Shown one piece after another: positions 27,801 through 38,972 of a DNA stretch of 64,000 nucleotides. Origin of the DNA: Neptuniibacter caesariensis (GTDB lineage Bacteria > Pseudomonadota > Gammaproteobacteria > Pseudomonadales > Balneatricaceae); NCBI RefSeq assembly GCF_000153345.1, contig NZ_CH724125.1:1593982-1657981 (forward strand), written 5' to 3'. Position 1 is the first letter of the stretch. Each line of letters opens with the position of its first letter. The translations under genes were made by a program, and so were the position numbers. The notes beneath the pieces were generated by a model that saw only the letters and a list, made by a program, of their open reading frames with translations, had not been told where the DNA came from and searched no databases.

Positions 27801-29087
27801 ATGATCTCTACTGAGCAGGTATCTTTTGACCAACAGCATATTTGGCATCCCTACTCTTCGATGATCAATCCACCGCCAACCTACCCTGTGGAATCCGCAA
27901 GAGGTGTGAGAATAAAGCTGGCAGATGGGCGCGAACTCATTGATGGCATGGCCTCCTGGTGGTCAGTAATACACGGCTACAATCATCCAGAGCTTAATCA
28001 GGCAGCCCATCAGCAGATTGATAAAATGTCACATGTGATGTTTGGCGGCCTGACCCATGAACCTGCTATTGAGCTGTGCAAGAAACTCGTAGAAATGACT
28101 CCATCGAGTCTCGATAAAGTATTCCTTGCTGATTCAGGTTCAGTTGCGGTCGAAGTTGCCTTAAAAATGGCCATTCAATACCAACATGCCCGTGGCAAAC
28201 CTGAAAAACACAAACTGATCACCATACGTAATGGATATCATGGTGACACTTTTGGGGCGATGGCAGTTTGCGATCCGGTTACAGGTATGCACGAAATTTT
28301 TTCCGGCACACTACCTAAACAGTTCTTTGCTCCTGCCCCACAAACAAGGTTTGAACAAGCCTGGGATGAAAACGACATAACCCCTCTTCAAAGCCTACTG
28401 GCGCAAAACCATGACCAGATAGCAGCTCTGATTCTTGAACCAATAGTTCAGGGCGCTGGAGGTATGCGTTTTTATTCTGCCGAATATCTTCGCCAGGCGC
28501 GCACGCTCTGCGACGAATATGATGTACTGCTCATCGCTGATGAAATTGCGACAGGCTTTGGACGAAGCGGCCGCCTTTTTGCCTGTGAGCATGCAGGAAT
28601 CGAACCCGATATATTATGCCTCGGAAAAGCGATAACCGGGGGTTATATGACGTTGGCAGCGACGCTGACCAGCAGCCATATTGGTGAGACAATCTCTGCT
28701 GGCGGCGCCGGATGCTTCATGCACGGACCAACATTTATGGGTAATCCGTTGGCCTGCGCTGTAGCAAACAAAAGCCTCGAACTGCTTGTTAACAACGACT
28801 GGCAAAGCAATGTCCAAAGAATTGAAAACGGACTCAAAGCTGGACTTTTAGAAGCCAAAAACCTTGCTAAGGTAGCCGATGTTAGAGTCTTAGGCGCTAT
28901 TGGTGTGATAGAGATGAAAGAGGCGGTCAATACTAGCGAGATTCAGAAGCTATTTATTGAACGAGGCTTATGGATACGTCCATTCGGTAAGCTTGTTTAT
29001 GTAATGCCTCCCTTTATTATGCAGGATGAAGATCTTGCCACACTGACCTCAGGTATGGTCGAATCTGTAGCAGCCTATCAGTATTAA
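27801..29087 (+). CDS. bioA: Adenosylmethionine-8-amino-7-oxononanoate aminotransferase
   Basis: A PLP enzyme that makes DAPA from KAPA, using SAM as amino donor. The 428 residues include [66 protein letters not shown] and the PLP lysine K276 in [13 protein letters not shown]. It completes the biotin set in this window together with bioB-F-H-C-D, about 7 kb away on the opposite strand. A thioesterase gene follows by nine bases. Confidence 0.96.
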   Translation: MISTEQVSFDQQHIWHPYSSMINPPPTYPVESARGVRIKLADGRELIDGMASWWSVIHGYNHPELNQAAHQQIDKMSHVMFGGLTHEPAIELCKKLVEMTPSSLDKVFLADSGSVAVEVALKMAIQYQHARGKPEKHKLITIRNGYHGDTFGAMAVCDPVTGMHEIFSGTLPKQFFAPAPQTRFEQAWDENDITPLQSLLAQNHDQIAALILEPIVQGAGGMRFYSAEYLRQARTLCDEYDVLLIADEIATGFGRSGRLFACEHAGIEPDILCLGKAITGGYMTLAATLTSSHIGETISAGGAGCFMHGPTFMGNPLACAVANKSLELLVNNDWQSNVQRIENGLKAGLLEAKNLAKVADVRVLGAIGVIEMKEAVNTSEIQKLFIERGLWIRPFGKLVYVMPPFIMQDEDLATLTSGMVESVAAYQY

Positions 29088-29096
29088 GGAAGAACA

Positions 29097-29528
29097 ATGG
29101 CAAGAATAAAAATTGATATGCCGGATAACTACATCTTTTCCACAGAGATGCCAATCCGAATTAGCGACATCAACTATGGGGGCCACCTCAGCAACGATGC
29201 CATGCTATCCATTGTGCATGAAGCACGCATCCGCTTTCTAAACCATTATCACTATGCAGAGCTGGATATTGAGGGTCTAGGTCTGATCATGACAGACTCA
29301 GCAATTGTATATAAAGCGGAAGGCTTCCATGGGGATCTGCTTCAGATCGATATCGCGCTTGGCGACTTCAACAAATATGGCTGTGATATTTTTTATCTGA
29401 TTACCAATAAGAAGACCGCCGTCGAAGTAGCGCATGCGAAAACAGGGGTCGTATTTTTCGATTATGAACAACGTAAGGTGACAGGTATTCCGGAAGCCTT
29501 TGCAAATAAGGTACTTAAGGAAGCCTAA
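29097..29528 (+). CDS. Hotdog-fold acyl-CoA thioesterase
   Basis: A 143-residue single-domain hotdog protein of the 4-hydroxybenzoyl-CoA thioesterase/YbgC-like group. The N-terminal half has IRISDINYGGHLSNDAMLSIVHEARIRFL, where the aspartate and GGHLSND segment form the usual active-site region. The acyl substrate is unknown. It begins nine bases after bioA with AGGAAG upstream and ends before a perfect terminator, so the two are probably one unit. A link to pimeloyl or fatty acyl metabolism is only suggested by position. Confidence 0.82.
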   Translation: MARIKIDMPDNYIFSTEMPIRISDINYGGHLSNDAMLSIVHEARIRFLNHYHYAELDIEGLGLIMTDSAIVYKAEGFHGDLLQIDIALGDFNKYGCDIFYLITNKKTAVEVAHAKTGVVFFDYEQRKVTGIPEAFANKVLKEA

Positions 29529-29588
29529 GCGGGGATATACAAATTGAGGCTATAGAGCCCCCTCAATGCATCCAGATAGATAAGCTAA

Positions 29589-29616
29589 AAAGAAAGGGGA
29601 ATATTCCCCTTTCTTT
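29589..29616 (+). terminator. Terminator after the bioA unit
   Basis: A perfect palindrome, AAAGAAAGGGGAAT / ATTCCCCTTTCTTT, flanked by A on the left and T-rich on the right. It may also serve the mrp operon coming from the other side. Confidence 0.75.
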
Positions 29617-29690
29617 CTATTCGCTCAGACCCACAAAAAAACTATTTCATTTTACCAACACCACAACGTTCTTGTTATGGAAGCTGTTGG

Positions 29691-30059
29691 CTATTCCGCA
29701 TGGCTTGGAGGTTCTCGGTGTTTTGCAGTCTCAGCAAGGTCCCTGTTACGGCTACCTTTTTTAATCTTCACTTTAAGATGCAGCGCAGTTTTCGCTAGCA
29801 TCATTGCACTCACAGGCGCCGTTATAAAAAGAAAAATGGTAATAAGTAGTTCATGCGCACTCACGCCACCACTTCGGTAGGAAGTGAGCAGCATACAAGC
29901 GACTAGAATCGCCCCCATGCCTAACGTCGTGGCTTTAGTTGGCGTGTGAAGTCTCATATAGAAATCCGGCATTTTTAACAGACCAATGGAGCCTAATAGG
30001 ACAAAAATACCGCCCATCAGTAGTAACGCGGATACAACAAGTTCAATAAAAAAATCCAT
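29691..30059 (-). CDS. mrpG: Mrp-type Na+/H+ antiporter subunit G
   Basis: A 122-residue membrane protein with three hydrophobic segments. The segment LLMGGIFVLLGSIGLLKMPDFYMRLHTPTKATTLG is highly typical of MrpG/MnhG. It is the last gene of a six-gene antiporter operon and follows mrpF by nine bases. Part of the membrane complex that expels Na+ in exchange for H+. Confidence 0.93.
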   Translation of the reverse strand: MDFFIELVVSALLLMGGIFVLLGSIGLLKMPDFYMRLHTPTKATTLGMGAILVACMLLTSYRSGGVSAHELLITIFLFITAPVSAMMLAKTALHLKVKIKKGSRNRDLAETAKHREPPSHAE

Positions 30060-30068
30060 GCTTAACCC

Positions 30069-30338
30069 TTACTCAATGATATCGCCGCGCAACAAGTATT
30101 TACACAATGCAGCCGTACTCACAAAGCCCAACATTGCAATTAGCAAAGCAGCTTCAAAATAGAGCGATGTACCCATAATCAAGCCAAACAAAAGAATCAA
30201 AGCAATACTATTTATATACATAGTATCCAGTGCCAGAATGCGATCAGGTTGATCAGGGCCGACAAACATAGTTATCAAGTTAAGCGTCATCGCAATGATA
30301 ACCATAGCCGTTGCAGCAATAAGGCAGATCATTAACAT
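30069..30338 (-). CDS. mrpF: Mrp-type Na+/H+ antiporter subunit F
   Basis: An 89-residue protein with three membrane segments and the family segment GPDQPDRILALDTMYINSIALILL, in which the aspartates are conserved. It overlaps mrpE by seven bases. Structural subunit of the complex. Confidence 0.92.
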   Translation of the reverse strand: MLMICLIAATAMVIIAMTLNLITMFVGPDQPDRILALDTMYINSIALILLFGLIMGTSLYFEAALLIAMLGFVSTAALCKYLLRGDIIE

Positions 30339-30823
30339 CCGAAAATCTCCTTCAATGGCTGTTCATAGCGCTTTTTAATCTCTCTGATCGATGCTGTTTC
30401 ATCCACAAGATGAAGCGCATGGACATATAGCCACTTCTGATCACTCGATACTTCAGCACTCACTGTACCAGGGGTCAGAGAAATTGTGCTTGCCAGTAAG
30501 GTGATCGGAAAGTCTCCGGTAATATCTAAAGGGATTGCCAGAAACCCTGGTTGTAAGCGTTTAGACGGCCCCAGTACCTGAACCGCAACCTCAAAATTCG
30601 CTGATACAATATCTCCCAAAACTTTGAGCGCATACATGACAGCGAGCATGGGCTTTTGAATCCTGAAGGGATGATCCTGCGTCCCCCTAAGAAGCTGAGG
30701 GATACCAATCGCTAAAAAAGCAGCCAACACAAGATGGCCCGGAGCAATCGACTCATTCAACAGTAACCAGACTGTAAATAGAACAATGCTTTGCCAGGGC
30801 ATCGGGAAAAGAATATGCATCAT
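30332..30823 (-). CDS. mrpE: Mrp-type Na+/H+ antiporter subunit E
   Basis: A 163-residue subunit with two to three N-terminal membrane segments (VLFTVWLLLNESIAPGHLVLA) and a cytoplasmic tail. TISLTPGTVSAEVSSDQKWLYVHAL is the MrpE signature. It starts one base after the mrpD stop and overlaps mrpF. Confidence 0.92.
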   Translation of the reverse strand: MMHILFPMPWQSIVLFTVWLLLNESIAPGHLVLAAFLAIGIPQLLRGTQDHPFRIQKPMLAVMYALKVLGDIVSANFEVAVQVLGPSKRLQPGFLAIPLDITGDFPITLLASTISLTPGTVSAEVSSDQKWLYVHALHLVDETASIREIKKRYEQPLKEIFGC

Positions 30824-30824
30824 C

Positions 30825-32342
30825 TTAACCTCCTTTTGTGTTTAACGAAGGCAGCAGCATATGCGGATTCTCTGCTTGCTGGTAAATTTGTGTAGCTGTC
30901 TGTGTTGTAAATTCAGTGATTTGGCCACCGAATATAACCAACAAAGGCGACATCGCCAGCAAGAAGAAAACAGCAACTAACTTCACGGTAGGAAGCATTT
31001 CACAGAAATTCGGCTCTCCGCCAACTCGCCAGAACATTGTAGAGCCACCCCGTGACATCGCGATAACCCCCATCAGGCTAGCAATTAATATCGCAGACCA
31101 TGCCCAGGCAATTTCGGAAGGCTCAACCGCTGTCTGCAAGATCATAACCTTGCCTAAAAAGCCTGAGAAAGGCGGCAAACCAATCATCGAAACAGCAGCC
31201 AAAGAAAACGCGATTCCCAAAGGCAAGGATTGGCACATCCGGCGAGAACGGGCAAAACGATCTAACACTTTACCTCTTTGCTCGGCAATCGCATCAGCCA
31301 ATAGAAACATTGCGCCGGTAATAAGCGTTGAATGAATCAAATAATAGAGTGCTGCAGCGGCCGATTCGGGTGTATTGATAGCCAAAGCACACAACATGGT
31401 ACCAACAGACACAATCACAAGATTAGAAACCAACATACGTAAGGTTTGGCTTGCGAGGGCACCTATAGCACCGATTGCTATTGTAAGTATCGCGATCGGC
31501 CACAACCAGGCACCGGCTAAATTAGCAAGCTCACCTGCATGATCGCCGAAAACAACGGTGAATATACGCAAAATACTGTAGATGCCGACCTTCGTCATAA
31601 TAGCGAATAAAGCTGCTACAGGCGCACTTACGCTTGAGTAAGTACGAGACAACCAGAAGTGCAAAGGAAACATTGCCGATTTCAAGCCGAATACCAGCAG
31701 CAGCATCATACCACCGACCTGAGCAAGCAGTTTATCCGCTCCAGAAAGCGTACGAACCTTAACCGCCATGTCAGCTATATTCAGAGTTCCAAGCACTCCG
31801 TACATAATACCAAGCGCAAAGAGGAATAAAGCAGAACCAATAAGGTTAAGTGTTACATAATGAACACTGGCCAGAGTTTTCTGCTTGCCCCCGCCGTGGA
31901 CAACCAAAGCATAGGAAGCGAGCAACAGCACCTCAAAAAAGACGAACAGATTGAAAATATCGCCTGTTAGAAAAGCGCCGTTTATCCCCATCAACTGGAA
32001 CATAAACAGCGGATAAAAGAACATACCCGTTCGATCATCTGCAGCCACACCATATAAAAGTGCGCCAAACGCAAGCACCATAGTTAGCAAAATCATCAAG
32101 CTGGACAACCGATCAGCAATCAAGACAATCCCAAAAGGTGCCTGCCAATTGCCCAGTTGATAAATATTGATGATTCCACTATCTGCAATAAGAATCAGTT
32201 GAATCGAAACAGCCAGCGTTGCAATCACACCGACAAAGCTGATAGCCCTTTGGCGATTCAATGTTGTGGAAAAAGGCGGCAGCAACATCAACACTGCAAC
32301 CAGCATCGGAATTAAAACCGGAAGAATCGGAAGGTGTTGCAT
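30825..32342 (-). CDS. mrpD: Mrp-type Na+/H+ antiporter subunit D
   Basis: A 505-residue subunit with about 14 membrane helices, homologous to the NuoM/NuoN proton-channel subunits of complex I. GLKSAMFPLHFWLSRTYSSVSAPVAALFAIMTKVGIY carries the conserved channel lysines and histidine region. A GTG three bases upstream of the chosen ATG is also in frame. It overlaps the mrpC stop (TGATG), so translation is probably coupled. Confidence 0.94.
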   Translation of the reverse strand: MQHLPILPVLIPMLVAVLMLLPPFSTTLNRQRAISFVGVIATLAVSIQLILIADSGIINIYQLGNWQAPFGIVLIADRLSSLMILLTMVLAFGALLYGVAADDRTGMFFYPLFMFQLMGINGAFLTGDIFNLFVFFEVLLLASYALVVHGGGKQKTLASVHYVTLNLIGSALFLFALGIMYGVLGTLNIADMAVKVRTLSGADKLLAQVGGMMLLLVFGLKSAMFPLHFWLSRTYSSVSAPVAALFAIMTKVGIYSILRIFTVVFGDHAGELANLAGAWLWPIAILTIAIGAIGALASQTLRMLVSNLVIVSVGTMLCALAINTPESAAAALYYLIHSTLITGAMFLLADAIAEQRGKVLDRFARSRRMCQSLPLGIAFSLAAVSMIGLPPFSGFLGKVMILQTAVEPSEIAWAWSAILIASLMGVIAMSRGGSTMFWRVGGEPNFCEMLPTVKLVAVFFLLAMSPLLVIFGGQITEFTTQTATQIYQQAENPHMLLPSLNTKGG

Positions 32343-32698
32343 CACTTCAACTTCTCCTTCATCTGCATATCCAATGCCTTTTCACTTCCATCAACGTGAT
32401 CATTGCCCAGATCAGCACGCGCCCTCATGGCCAGAATTACTGCGTAAGCCGTCATCGCAAAGCCAATCACGATAGCCGTCAACACCAGGGCCTGCGGCAA
32501 TGGGTCAGCATACTGCTCTGTTGTACCAAGGATTGCAGCACCATTAACCACAAGCCGACCACTAGAGAAAAGAAACAGGTTCACCGCATAAGAAAGCATG
32601 GTTAAACCCATAACCACGGGAAAAGTACGCCCCCTAAGAGTCAGAAAAATACCGCAGGTTGTTAACACACCCACGCAAAGCGCATAGATTAGTTCCAT
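32342..32698 (-). CDS. mrpC: Mrp-type Na+/H+ antiporter subunit C
   Basis: A 118-residue, three-helix NuoK-like subunit. Marks include GVLTTCGIFLTLRGRTFPVVMGLTMLSYAVNLFLF and DPLPQALVLTAIVIGFAMTA. The start codon overlaps the mrpA stop (TAATG). Confidence 0.94.
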   Translation of the reverse strand: MELIYALCVGVLTTCGIFLTLRGRTFPVVMGLTMLSYAVNLFLFSSGRLVVNGAAILGTTEQYADPLPQALVLTAIVIGFAMTAYAVILAMRARADLGNDHVDGSEKALDMQMKEKLK

Positions 32699-35499
32699 TA
32701 CAGATTCTCCAACTCACGAGTATCTACTCGCTCAGAGGTTGTTAGTTTACCCAGGTTTGCCAATATCATCATGGTTGCACCTACCACCGTGAGATAAACA
32801 CCCAAATCAAACATCATGGCACTGGCCAGCTCAAACTTACCTACCCAAGGCCACTTGAAGTAATCAAACCACGACGTTAAGAATGGGCGGTCAAATACAA
32901 AGCTACCGGCGCCGGTTACAAACGCTATTAACAGCCCCGAACCAATTAATGCCTGATAGTTAAGACTGATACGCTCCTTCATCCACTCCACACCATTAGC
33001 AATGTATTGCTGGATAATGGCTACAGCGGTAATCAAGCCGGCTATAAAGCCCCCACCAGGTTCGTTATGCCCTCGCAGGAAGATGTAAACAGAAACTAGC
33101 AGGGCCAAAGGCAGCAGCATTTGTGAAATAGTCGACAAGACCATTGGATGGGAGTCTGTACTCCAGTGTCGTCCAAATTCATCGCCTGATGGCATATACA
33201 GTCGCATACGCACGATTAGTTTATAGATACCTAACGCGGCAATGCCTAAAACAGTAATTTCGCCAAAAGTATCGAAACCGCGGAAATCGACCAGTATAAC
33301 ATTGACGACGTTAGTACCGCCCCCTCCGGTCTTACTATTGGCGACAAAGAAGTCAGAGATAGATTCCAGTGGGCGCGTCATCAACGCATAGTTCACCGTA
33401 CCTACAATCCCGCCCACCAGTGCTGAGATACTGATATCACGCACCAAGCGTCGCGGAGCCGATTCTTTGGGCGTTCGCTTCGGTAAAAAGAACAGAGCAA
33501 GCATAAGCAGGATAACGGTAACTACCTCTACCGCTAACTGAGTCAGTGCCAGATCCGGCGCGGAGAAGCGAGTAAACGCCACCGATACAATCAAACCAAC
33601 AACCGACAGCATAAGAAGCGAAATCAAACGCTGACGATGCCAGATAATCGTTGCGAATGCAGCCAGCATCAGCAGCACCGCTGCCGTACCTGAAGCATAA
33701 TCAAGTGGTAACTGAGATCGCAGGCCTGCCGTTTCTTGCAACTGCATTAATGGCACGACCGACACCGCAAATGTCATGAGCAAGAAGATAGCCAGGTAAC
33801 GCTGCAGGGAGCCGTTTTCAATCCAGCCATGCACTGCACTTGCGGCACGAACCAAGGCTTGTACCCACGCCTCAAATACCAATTTAGAGTCAGGCTCTGG
33901 GAACTGCCCTTGGAAATGAAAGAGCTTTTTACGGTTATAGTAGATAATCAAACCACCTACCATCGCAAGCGCACTCATTAACAACGGAATATTAAAGCCA
34001 TGCCAAATCGCCAGATTATACTCAGGTACATTACCTTGTAGTGTTGCTGAAGAGGCAGCATTTAACAGATCAAGAACAACAAGACCCGGAAGCATACCAA
34101 CCGCTAAACAACAAGCTACCAGTATCTCAACAGGAAGTTTCATGTAACGCGGTGGTTCATGAGGTGTTTTAGGCAGATTAACCGGCTCACCATTGAAGAA
34201 GACATCATGCATAAAGCGCAACGAGTAAGCGACCGAGAAGGCTGCCCCAATCGTTGCCAATACAGGAATTGCCCAAGATAGAGAGCCTAAGGTTCCCTGA
34301 TCAAGGGTCTCAGTAAAGAACATCTCTTTAGATAAGAAGCCGTTAAGCAAGGGCACCCCTGCCATAGATGAGGCTGCGATAATGGCCAAAGTCGCGGTAT
34401 AAGGCATATATTTCCACAAACCGTTTAACTGCCTCATATCACGAGAGCCAGATTCATGGTCAATAATCCCTGCCGCCATAAACAGAGATGCCTTAAACGT
34501 CGCGTGATTGATAATGTGGAAAATCGCCGCAACGGCAGCCATCCGGGTATCCATACCTAATAACAAGGTAATCAGACCCAGGTGACTAATGGTCGAGTAA
34601 GCTAGCAGTCCTTTTAAGTCATGCTTAAACAAAGCGATGTAAGCACCGACTAACAAGGTACAAAGGCCAGTGATACTCACTATCATGAACCACATATCGG
34701 TGCCGGACAGAACCGGATAGAAACGAGCCATTAAGAAGATGCCCGCTTTTACCATCGTAGCAGAGTGCAAATAAGCGCTGACAGGTGTTGGGGCCGCCAT
34801 CGCATTAGGCAACCAGAAATGAAATGGGAACTGAGCAGACTTTGTAAATGCACCTAGCAGAACCAGTACTAATATATACGGATACTGGTGGGATTCCCGA
34901 ATCAGATCCCCGCTACTGAGCACTTTTTGAAGATCATAGCTTCCAACGACCTGACCAATCAGAATCACCCCGGCCAGTAGTGCAAGACCACCCGCCCCGG
35001 TAACAGTTAAGGCCATGCGCGCGCCTTTACGCGCTTCAGTACGATCTGACCAGAAACTAATTAGCAGGAAAGAACTGATACTGGTTAATTCCCAGAAGAA
35101 CCACATCTGCAAAAGGTTGCCTGAAGCGACTATGCCCACCATCGCGGTCATAAACAGCATCAGATAGGCAAAGAAACGTCCTATGGAATCTTTCTGAGAT
35201 AAGTAATATCGAGCATATAAAATGATCAGAAGACCAATACCCAATATGAGCAATAAGAAGAGGAAAGCCAAACCATCTAATCTGACGGATAGCTCCAGTC
35301 CCGCTGCAGGAACCCAATCAACAGCATAAGCAAAGACTTCACCATTGAGCAGCTGTGGGCTGAGCGAAAGAACAATGCCTAACGCGATAGCTGGCGCTAT
35401 AGCCGTTAACCAAGCACAGACCGTTCTATTAAAACGGGCAGCAAATAATGGCACAAGGCTGCCCAGTAAAGGTAACAATAATACCGCAAACAATTTCAT
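32698..35499 (-). CDS. mrpA: Mrp-type Na+/H+ antiporter, fused A and B subunits
   Basis: A 933-residue membrane protein. The first 500 residues are a NuoL-like channel ([55 protein letters not shown]). Then follows the MrpA tail domain with [27 protein letters not shown], and from about residue 770 a MrpB domain ([34 protein letters not shown]). Such an A/B fusion is the usual state in six-gene (group 2) Mrp systems. First gene of the operon. It probably supports Na+ and alkali tolerance, in line with a marine lifestyle. Confidence 0.94.
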   Translation of the reverse strand: MKLFAVLLLPLLGSLVPLFAARFNRTVCAWLTAIAPAIALGIVLSLSPQLLNGEVFAYAVDWVPAAGLELSVRLDGLAFLFLLLILGIGLLIILYARYYLSQKDSIGRFFAYLMLFMTAMVGIVASGNLLQMWFFWELTSISSFLLISFWSDRTEARKGARMALTVTGAGGLALLAGVILIGQVVGSYDLQKVLSSGDLIRESHQYPYILVLVLLGAFTKSAQFPFHFWLPNAMAAPTPVSAYLHSATMVKAGIFLMARFYPVLSGTDMWFMIVSITGLCTLLVGAYIALFKHDLKGLLAYSTISHLGLITLLLGMDTRMAAVAAIFHIINHATFKASLFMAAGIIDHESGSRDMRQLNGLWKYMPYTATLAIIAASSMAGVPLLNGFLSKEMFFTETLDQGTLGSLSWAIPVLATIGAAFSVAYSLRFMHDVFFNGEPVNLPKTPHEPPRYMKLPVEILVACCLAVGMLPGLVVLDLLNAASSATLQGNVPEYNLAIWHGFNIPLLMSALAMVGGLIIYYNRKKLFHFQGQFPEPDSKLVFEAWVQALVRAASAVHGWIENGSLQRYLAIFLLMTFAVSVVPLMQLQETAGLRSQLPLDYASGTAAVLLMLAAFATIIWHRQRLISLLMLSVVGLIVSVAFTRFSAPDLALTQLAVEVVTVILLMLALFFLPKRTPKESAPRRLVRDISISALVGGIVGTVNYALMTRPLESISDFFVANSKTGGGGTNVVNVILVDFRGFDTFGEITVLGIAALGIYKLIVRMRLYMPSGDEFGRHWSTDSHPMVLSTISQMLLPLALLVSVYIFLRGHNEPGGGFIAGLITAVAIIQQYIANGVEWMKERISLNYQALIGSGLLIAFVTGAGSFVFDRPFLTSWFDYFKWPWVGKFELASAMMFDLGVYLTVVGATMMILANLGKLTTSERVDTRELENL

Positions 35500-35884
35500 A
35501 CGTGTCTTAATCCGGTTAGATCCATCACCAAGCAGGGATAGAGATGCGCTTTCTAAAACTTAAGTACACCCGCCATTTCAGGGCATGAAAACACCCTAAT
35601 TTTCTATGTTTTTATTCACAGTGTCCATTGCTACTCATCTCTTGTACAGGTTATCTATATTCTGAAGAAACAAACAGTTACCTATAATTTCCCAGATTAA
35701 GTAATGTCCCTTATTGCCTGTTCACCAAGCCCATTAAGCTAACCCAGCGTGACACCGACAACTCAGCCGTATTTTGACAGAATGGATAATCCACAATCAG
35801 GGTAACAACTACCAAACAGACTCAGAATACTTCTTTAGAAGCCCCTTCAAATTGATTACCTCGGTATTTGTTAAGTAAAGAGGG
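35500..35884. other. 385-base gap between dnaB and the mrp operon
   Basis: No gene is seen here. The left part follows the dnaB stop and has only a small CTTCT/AGAAG hairpin without a T run. The right part must hold the mrpA promoter on the minus strand, but I find no convincing -35/-10 pair. Confidence 0.5.
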
Positions 35885-37279
35885 TTAATCATCCATTCCT
35901 GCGTATTGCGCATAAACATCAGGCGCCAGATTCTCAAATTTGGTGAACTTACCAATAAAGGCCAACCGCGATGTACCGATTGGACCATTACGCTGCTTAC
36001 CGATAATAATTTCCGCAACACCCTTATGCTCTGAATCTTCGTTATATACTTCATCACGATAGATAAACATAATAACGTCGGCATCCTGCTCAATCGCTCC
36101 CGATTCACGCAAATCTGAGTTTACGGGGCGTTTGTTTGGGCGCTGCTCCAATGTACGGTTAAGCTGTGACAAAGCGACTACCGGACATTCCAACTCCTTA
36201 GCAATCGCTTTCAAAGAACGAGAAATCTCAGAGATTTCCTGGGTACGACTTTCGATGCCCGGTGTTTTCATCTGCATTAATTGCAGATAGTCGATCATGA
36301 TCATCGAAATGGGCCCATGCTCTCTGACAATTCTTCGTGCACGTGTACGTAGCTCGTTTGGACTGATACCCGCCTGATCATCAATGAATAACGGCTTGTC
36401 GCGCATCATATTGACGGCGGTTGTCAGTTTGGGCCAATCCTCTTCTTCTAATTTACCTGTACGAATTCGCGTCTGGTCAATACGTCCCAGGGAGGAAAGC
36501 ATACGCGTCATCAACTGCTCTGCAGGCATCTCCAGACTAAATACAAGCACGGGCTTACTGGTCGCCATTAGCGCATTCTCTACCAGGTTCATGGCAAAGG
36601 TTGTTTTACCCATCGAAGGACGTGCGGCCACAATGATCAAGTCAGAAGGCTGTAGGCCTGCCGTCTTATGATCCAGATCGTCAAAGCCAGTGGTGACACC
36701 TGTCATATCACCATCGCTGTTAAACAGCGTATCAATACGATCAACCGCTTTTTTCAACAGCTCATTTACGCCCTCAGGGCCTCCCTGATTAGGGCGATTT
36801 TCAGCAATCTGAAAGATTTTCTGTTCTGCCGAATTCAGAAGCTCTTCAGATGAGCGCCCCTCTGGGTTAAAGGCACCATCTGCGATCTCATTTGCCGCGC
36901 TAATCATCTGCCTTAACAGGGCACGATCACGAACAATTTCAGAATAAGCACGAATATTGGAAGCACTCGGCGTGTTCTTTGCCAACTCAATCAGATAATC
37001 AAGGCCACCTGCACTTTCCAGCTCTGCAGTACGATCAAGCTCCTCTGATAAGGTAACCACATCCAGCGGATTCCCATCGTTCACCAGCTTACGCATTGTG
37101 CGATATATCTGACGGTGCTCCTGTCGATAGAAATTGTCATCTACAACAATCTCCGAGACAGTATCCCAGGCATTATTATCCAGCATAAGCCCGCCCAAAA
37201 CCGATTGCTCAGCTTCCATAGAATGGGGAGGGACTTTTATTTTGGCCAGATCTTCGTCTGAAATAACATTCGTTTCCAT
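35885..37279 (-). CDS. dnaB: Replicative DNA helicase DnaB
   Basis: The 464-residue hexameric fork helicase. The N-terminal domain begins VPPHSMEAEQSVLGGLMLDN. The RecA-like motor has the Walker A ARPSMGKTTFAMN, VFSLEMPAEQLMTRML, MIMIDYLQLM (Walker B) and LSQLNRTLEQRPNKRP. No intein is present. It follows rplI on the same strand after a terminator, as in the classic rpsF-rpsR-rplI-dnaB neighbourhood. Confidence 0.97.
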   Translation of the reverse strand: METNVISDEDLAKIKVPPHSMEAEQSVLGGLMLDNNAWDTVSEIVVDDNFYRQEHRQIYRTMRKLVNDGNPLDVVTLSEELDRTAELESAGGLDYLIELAKNTPSASNIRAYSEIVRDRALLRQMISAANEIADGAFNPEGRSSEELLNSAEQKIFQIAENRPNQGGPEGVNELLKKAVDRIDTLFNSDGDMTGVTTGFDDLDHKTAGLQPSDLIIVAARPSMGKTTFAMNLVENALMATSKPVLVFSLEMPAEQLMTRMLSSLGRIDQTRIRTGKLEEEDWPKLTTAVNMMRDKPLFIDDQAGISPNELRTRARRIVREHGPISMIMIDYLQLMQMKTPGIESRTQEISEISRSLKAIAKELECPVVALSQLNRTLEQRPNKRPVNSDLRESGAIEQDADVIMFIYRDEVYNEDSEHKGVAEIIIGKQRNGPIGTSRLAFIGKFTKFENLAPDVYAQYAGMDD

Positions 37280-37299
37280 AAAACCTACGACCTAAAAAC

Positions 37300-37335
37300 A
37301 AAAAAAGCACTGCGGGAAAACCACGCAGTGCTTTT
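37300..37335 (-). terminator. Terminator between rplI and dnaB
   Basis: AAAAGCACTGCG pairs with CGCAGTGCTTTT. On the minus strand it is followed by a T run. It should end most transcripts of the ribosomal operon before dnaB. Confidence 0.85.
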
Positions 37336-37369
37336 ATAGTACAGTACTGAACTGTCTAGCTGAAGACGA

Positions 37370-37816
37370 TTACTCGCCTACGATAGCCAGTTTAACAACT
37401 GCAGTTACTTCTGGGTGAAGCTGAACAGCGATATCGAACTCACCGATAGAACGCAGCGCGCCCTCTGGCAGACGAACTTCGCTCTTGCATACTTCTGCAC
37501 CAGCAGCAGTGATAGCATCAGCAATGTCGCGAGTACCGATAGAACCGAACAGCTTACCTTCGTCACCACACTTAGCAGTGATAGTAACTTCTTTGTCGTT
37601 CAGACCTTCAGCACGAGCAGTTGCGCCAGCCAGTTTTTCTGCAGCAGCAGCTTCTAGCTCAGCACGACGCTCTTCGAATTTAGCAACGTTTGCTTCAGTT
37701 GCAGGAACAGCTTTGCCCTGCGGTACCAGGTAGTTGCGACCGAAACCGCTTTTTACGGAAACTTTGTCACCGAGGTTACCCAGCTTACCAATTTTCTCGA
37801 GCAGAATAACTTCCAT
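37370..37816 (-). CDS. rplI: 50S ribosomal protein L9
   Basis: A 148-residue L9. The N-domain [36 protein letters not shown] binds rRNA, and a long alanine-rich helix leads to the C-domain ([15 protein letters not shown]). Length and motifs are full. It follows the membrane-protein gene by 38 bases. Confidence 0.97.
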   Translation of the reverse strand: MEVILLEKIGKLGNLGDKVSVKSGFGRNYLVPQGKAVPATEANVAKFEERRAELEAAAAEKLAGATARAEGLNDKEVTITAKCGDEGKLFGSIGTRDIADAITAAGAEVCKSEVRLPEGALRSIGEFDIAVQLHPEVTAVVKLAIVGE

Positions 37817-37854
37817 CTCGTAAACCTCTTTTGTTCTGCAATCTAATTGCAGTC

Positions 37855-38703
37855 CTAGTTCTTGGCTGGTATTCGCGCTCTAAAATCGACGAAACTGTCG
37901 AGAATAGCTGCAAACACCAACAGCGTAATCACATACGGTCCGATAAAGACAATTGCTAAATAAAAAGCAATCAGCCAGGACCTGCCTAAATCACGTTTAG
38001 CCAAACTGCCATGTATCAATGCGATTCCCGCAAAGATCCAAGGTAGCAGCAACAGCGGTAACCAGCGCATAAAATCGAGTTCCAGCTGGTAGATTGTTAG
38101 CAAAGAAGCCAACAAAATAGCTGTATACATCTGAGGCAGTTTCAAAACATGAAACTCTTGCTTAAAGCCCCCTGGATTATATAACCCAGACTGCCAAGAC
38201 CTCGCCAGTATCAAACTCAACACCATAAAGGCGGTATGTACTGATCCCAATCCTCCAACCAGCAACAGCCGCAGCCGTTCTGTGTCGAGATTTACCTCTC
38301 CGGATTGGTGAGCCGACTGTGAAAGAAACTTTTCTGTTGCTTCAATCACCTGACCGAGAAGACCATCAAGAACTGTTTCCAGTCCTATTCCGGCCAGCGC
38401 TCCAATTGGCAGTGCTAGCATAAGCACCTTTGCCCAGGAGACTGTCTCTCGCAAAGTAATAGCAAGTAAAAATGTACCTGTTATTACTGCCAGTGGTGTC
38501 GGATCCCCACTGAATGCCCAAGCACCTGCAGGCAATAATGCCCACACGAGTACTCCGGCTCCGTCGCTTGTCCCTTTACGAAGGGTAATCAGAGCAACGG
38601 CTGCTGCACTTGCCCAATAGAGCATTGGCAGCAAGGCGGCGATAATCGCCACTAAAGCCGCTTGTTTGCGGCCTTTCATGACCAATTCGGCCAAGGCGCG
38701 CAT
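37855..38703 (-). CDS. Membrane protein of unknown function in the ribosomal protein operon (DUF2232-like)
   Basis: A 282-residue protein with about seven to eight hydrophobic segments and no recognised catalytic motif. The layout resembles DUF2232/YybS-type membrane proteins, and many pseudomonad-type genomes carry such a gene exactly between rpsR and rplI. It starts 18 bases after the rpsR stop and so is probably co-expressed with ribosomal proteins. The function is unknown. Confidence 0.75.
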   Translation of the reverse strand: MRALAELVMKGRKQAALVAIIAALLPMLYWASAAAVALITLRKGTSDGAGVLVWALLPAGAWAFSGDPTPLAVITGTFLLAITLRETVSWAKVLMLALPIGALAGIGLETVLDGLLGQVIEATEKFLSQSAHQSGEVNLDTERLRLLLVGGLGSVHTAFMVLSLILARSWQSGLYNPGGFKQEFHVLKLPQMYTAILLASLLTIYQLELDFMRWLPLLLLPWIFAGIALIHGSLAKRDLGRSWLIAFYLAIVFIGPYVITLLVFAAILDSFVDFRARIPAKN

Positions 38704-38721
38704 AGGCGACTCCTCTACCTA

Positions 38722-38949
38722 TTACTGATGGCTATCAGTGTAAGGCAGCAGTGCAACGAAACGAGCACGCTTGATAGCAGTCGCCAGCTGACGCTGGTAA
38801 CGCGCTTTAGTACCAGTGATACGACTAGGTACGATCTTGCCAGTTTCTGTGATGTAACCTTTCAAAGTGTCCAGATCTTTGTAATCGATCTCCTGAACAC
38901 CTTCAGCCGTAAAACGGCAGAACTTACGACGGCGGAAAAAACGAGCCAT
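38722..38949 (-). CDS. rpsR: 30S ribosomal protein S18
   Basis: A 75-residue S18. [25 protein letters not shown] and the [46 protein letters not shown] core match the family. It has one cysteine at residue 11. It follows rpsF by 23 bases. Confidence 0.97.
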   Translation of the reverse strand: MARFFRRRKFCRFTAEGVQEIDYKDLDTLKGYITETGKIVPSRITGTKARYQRQLATAIKRARFVALLPYTDSHQ

Positions 38950-38972
38950 TGTATCTCTCCTCAGAATTTAGA

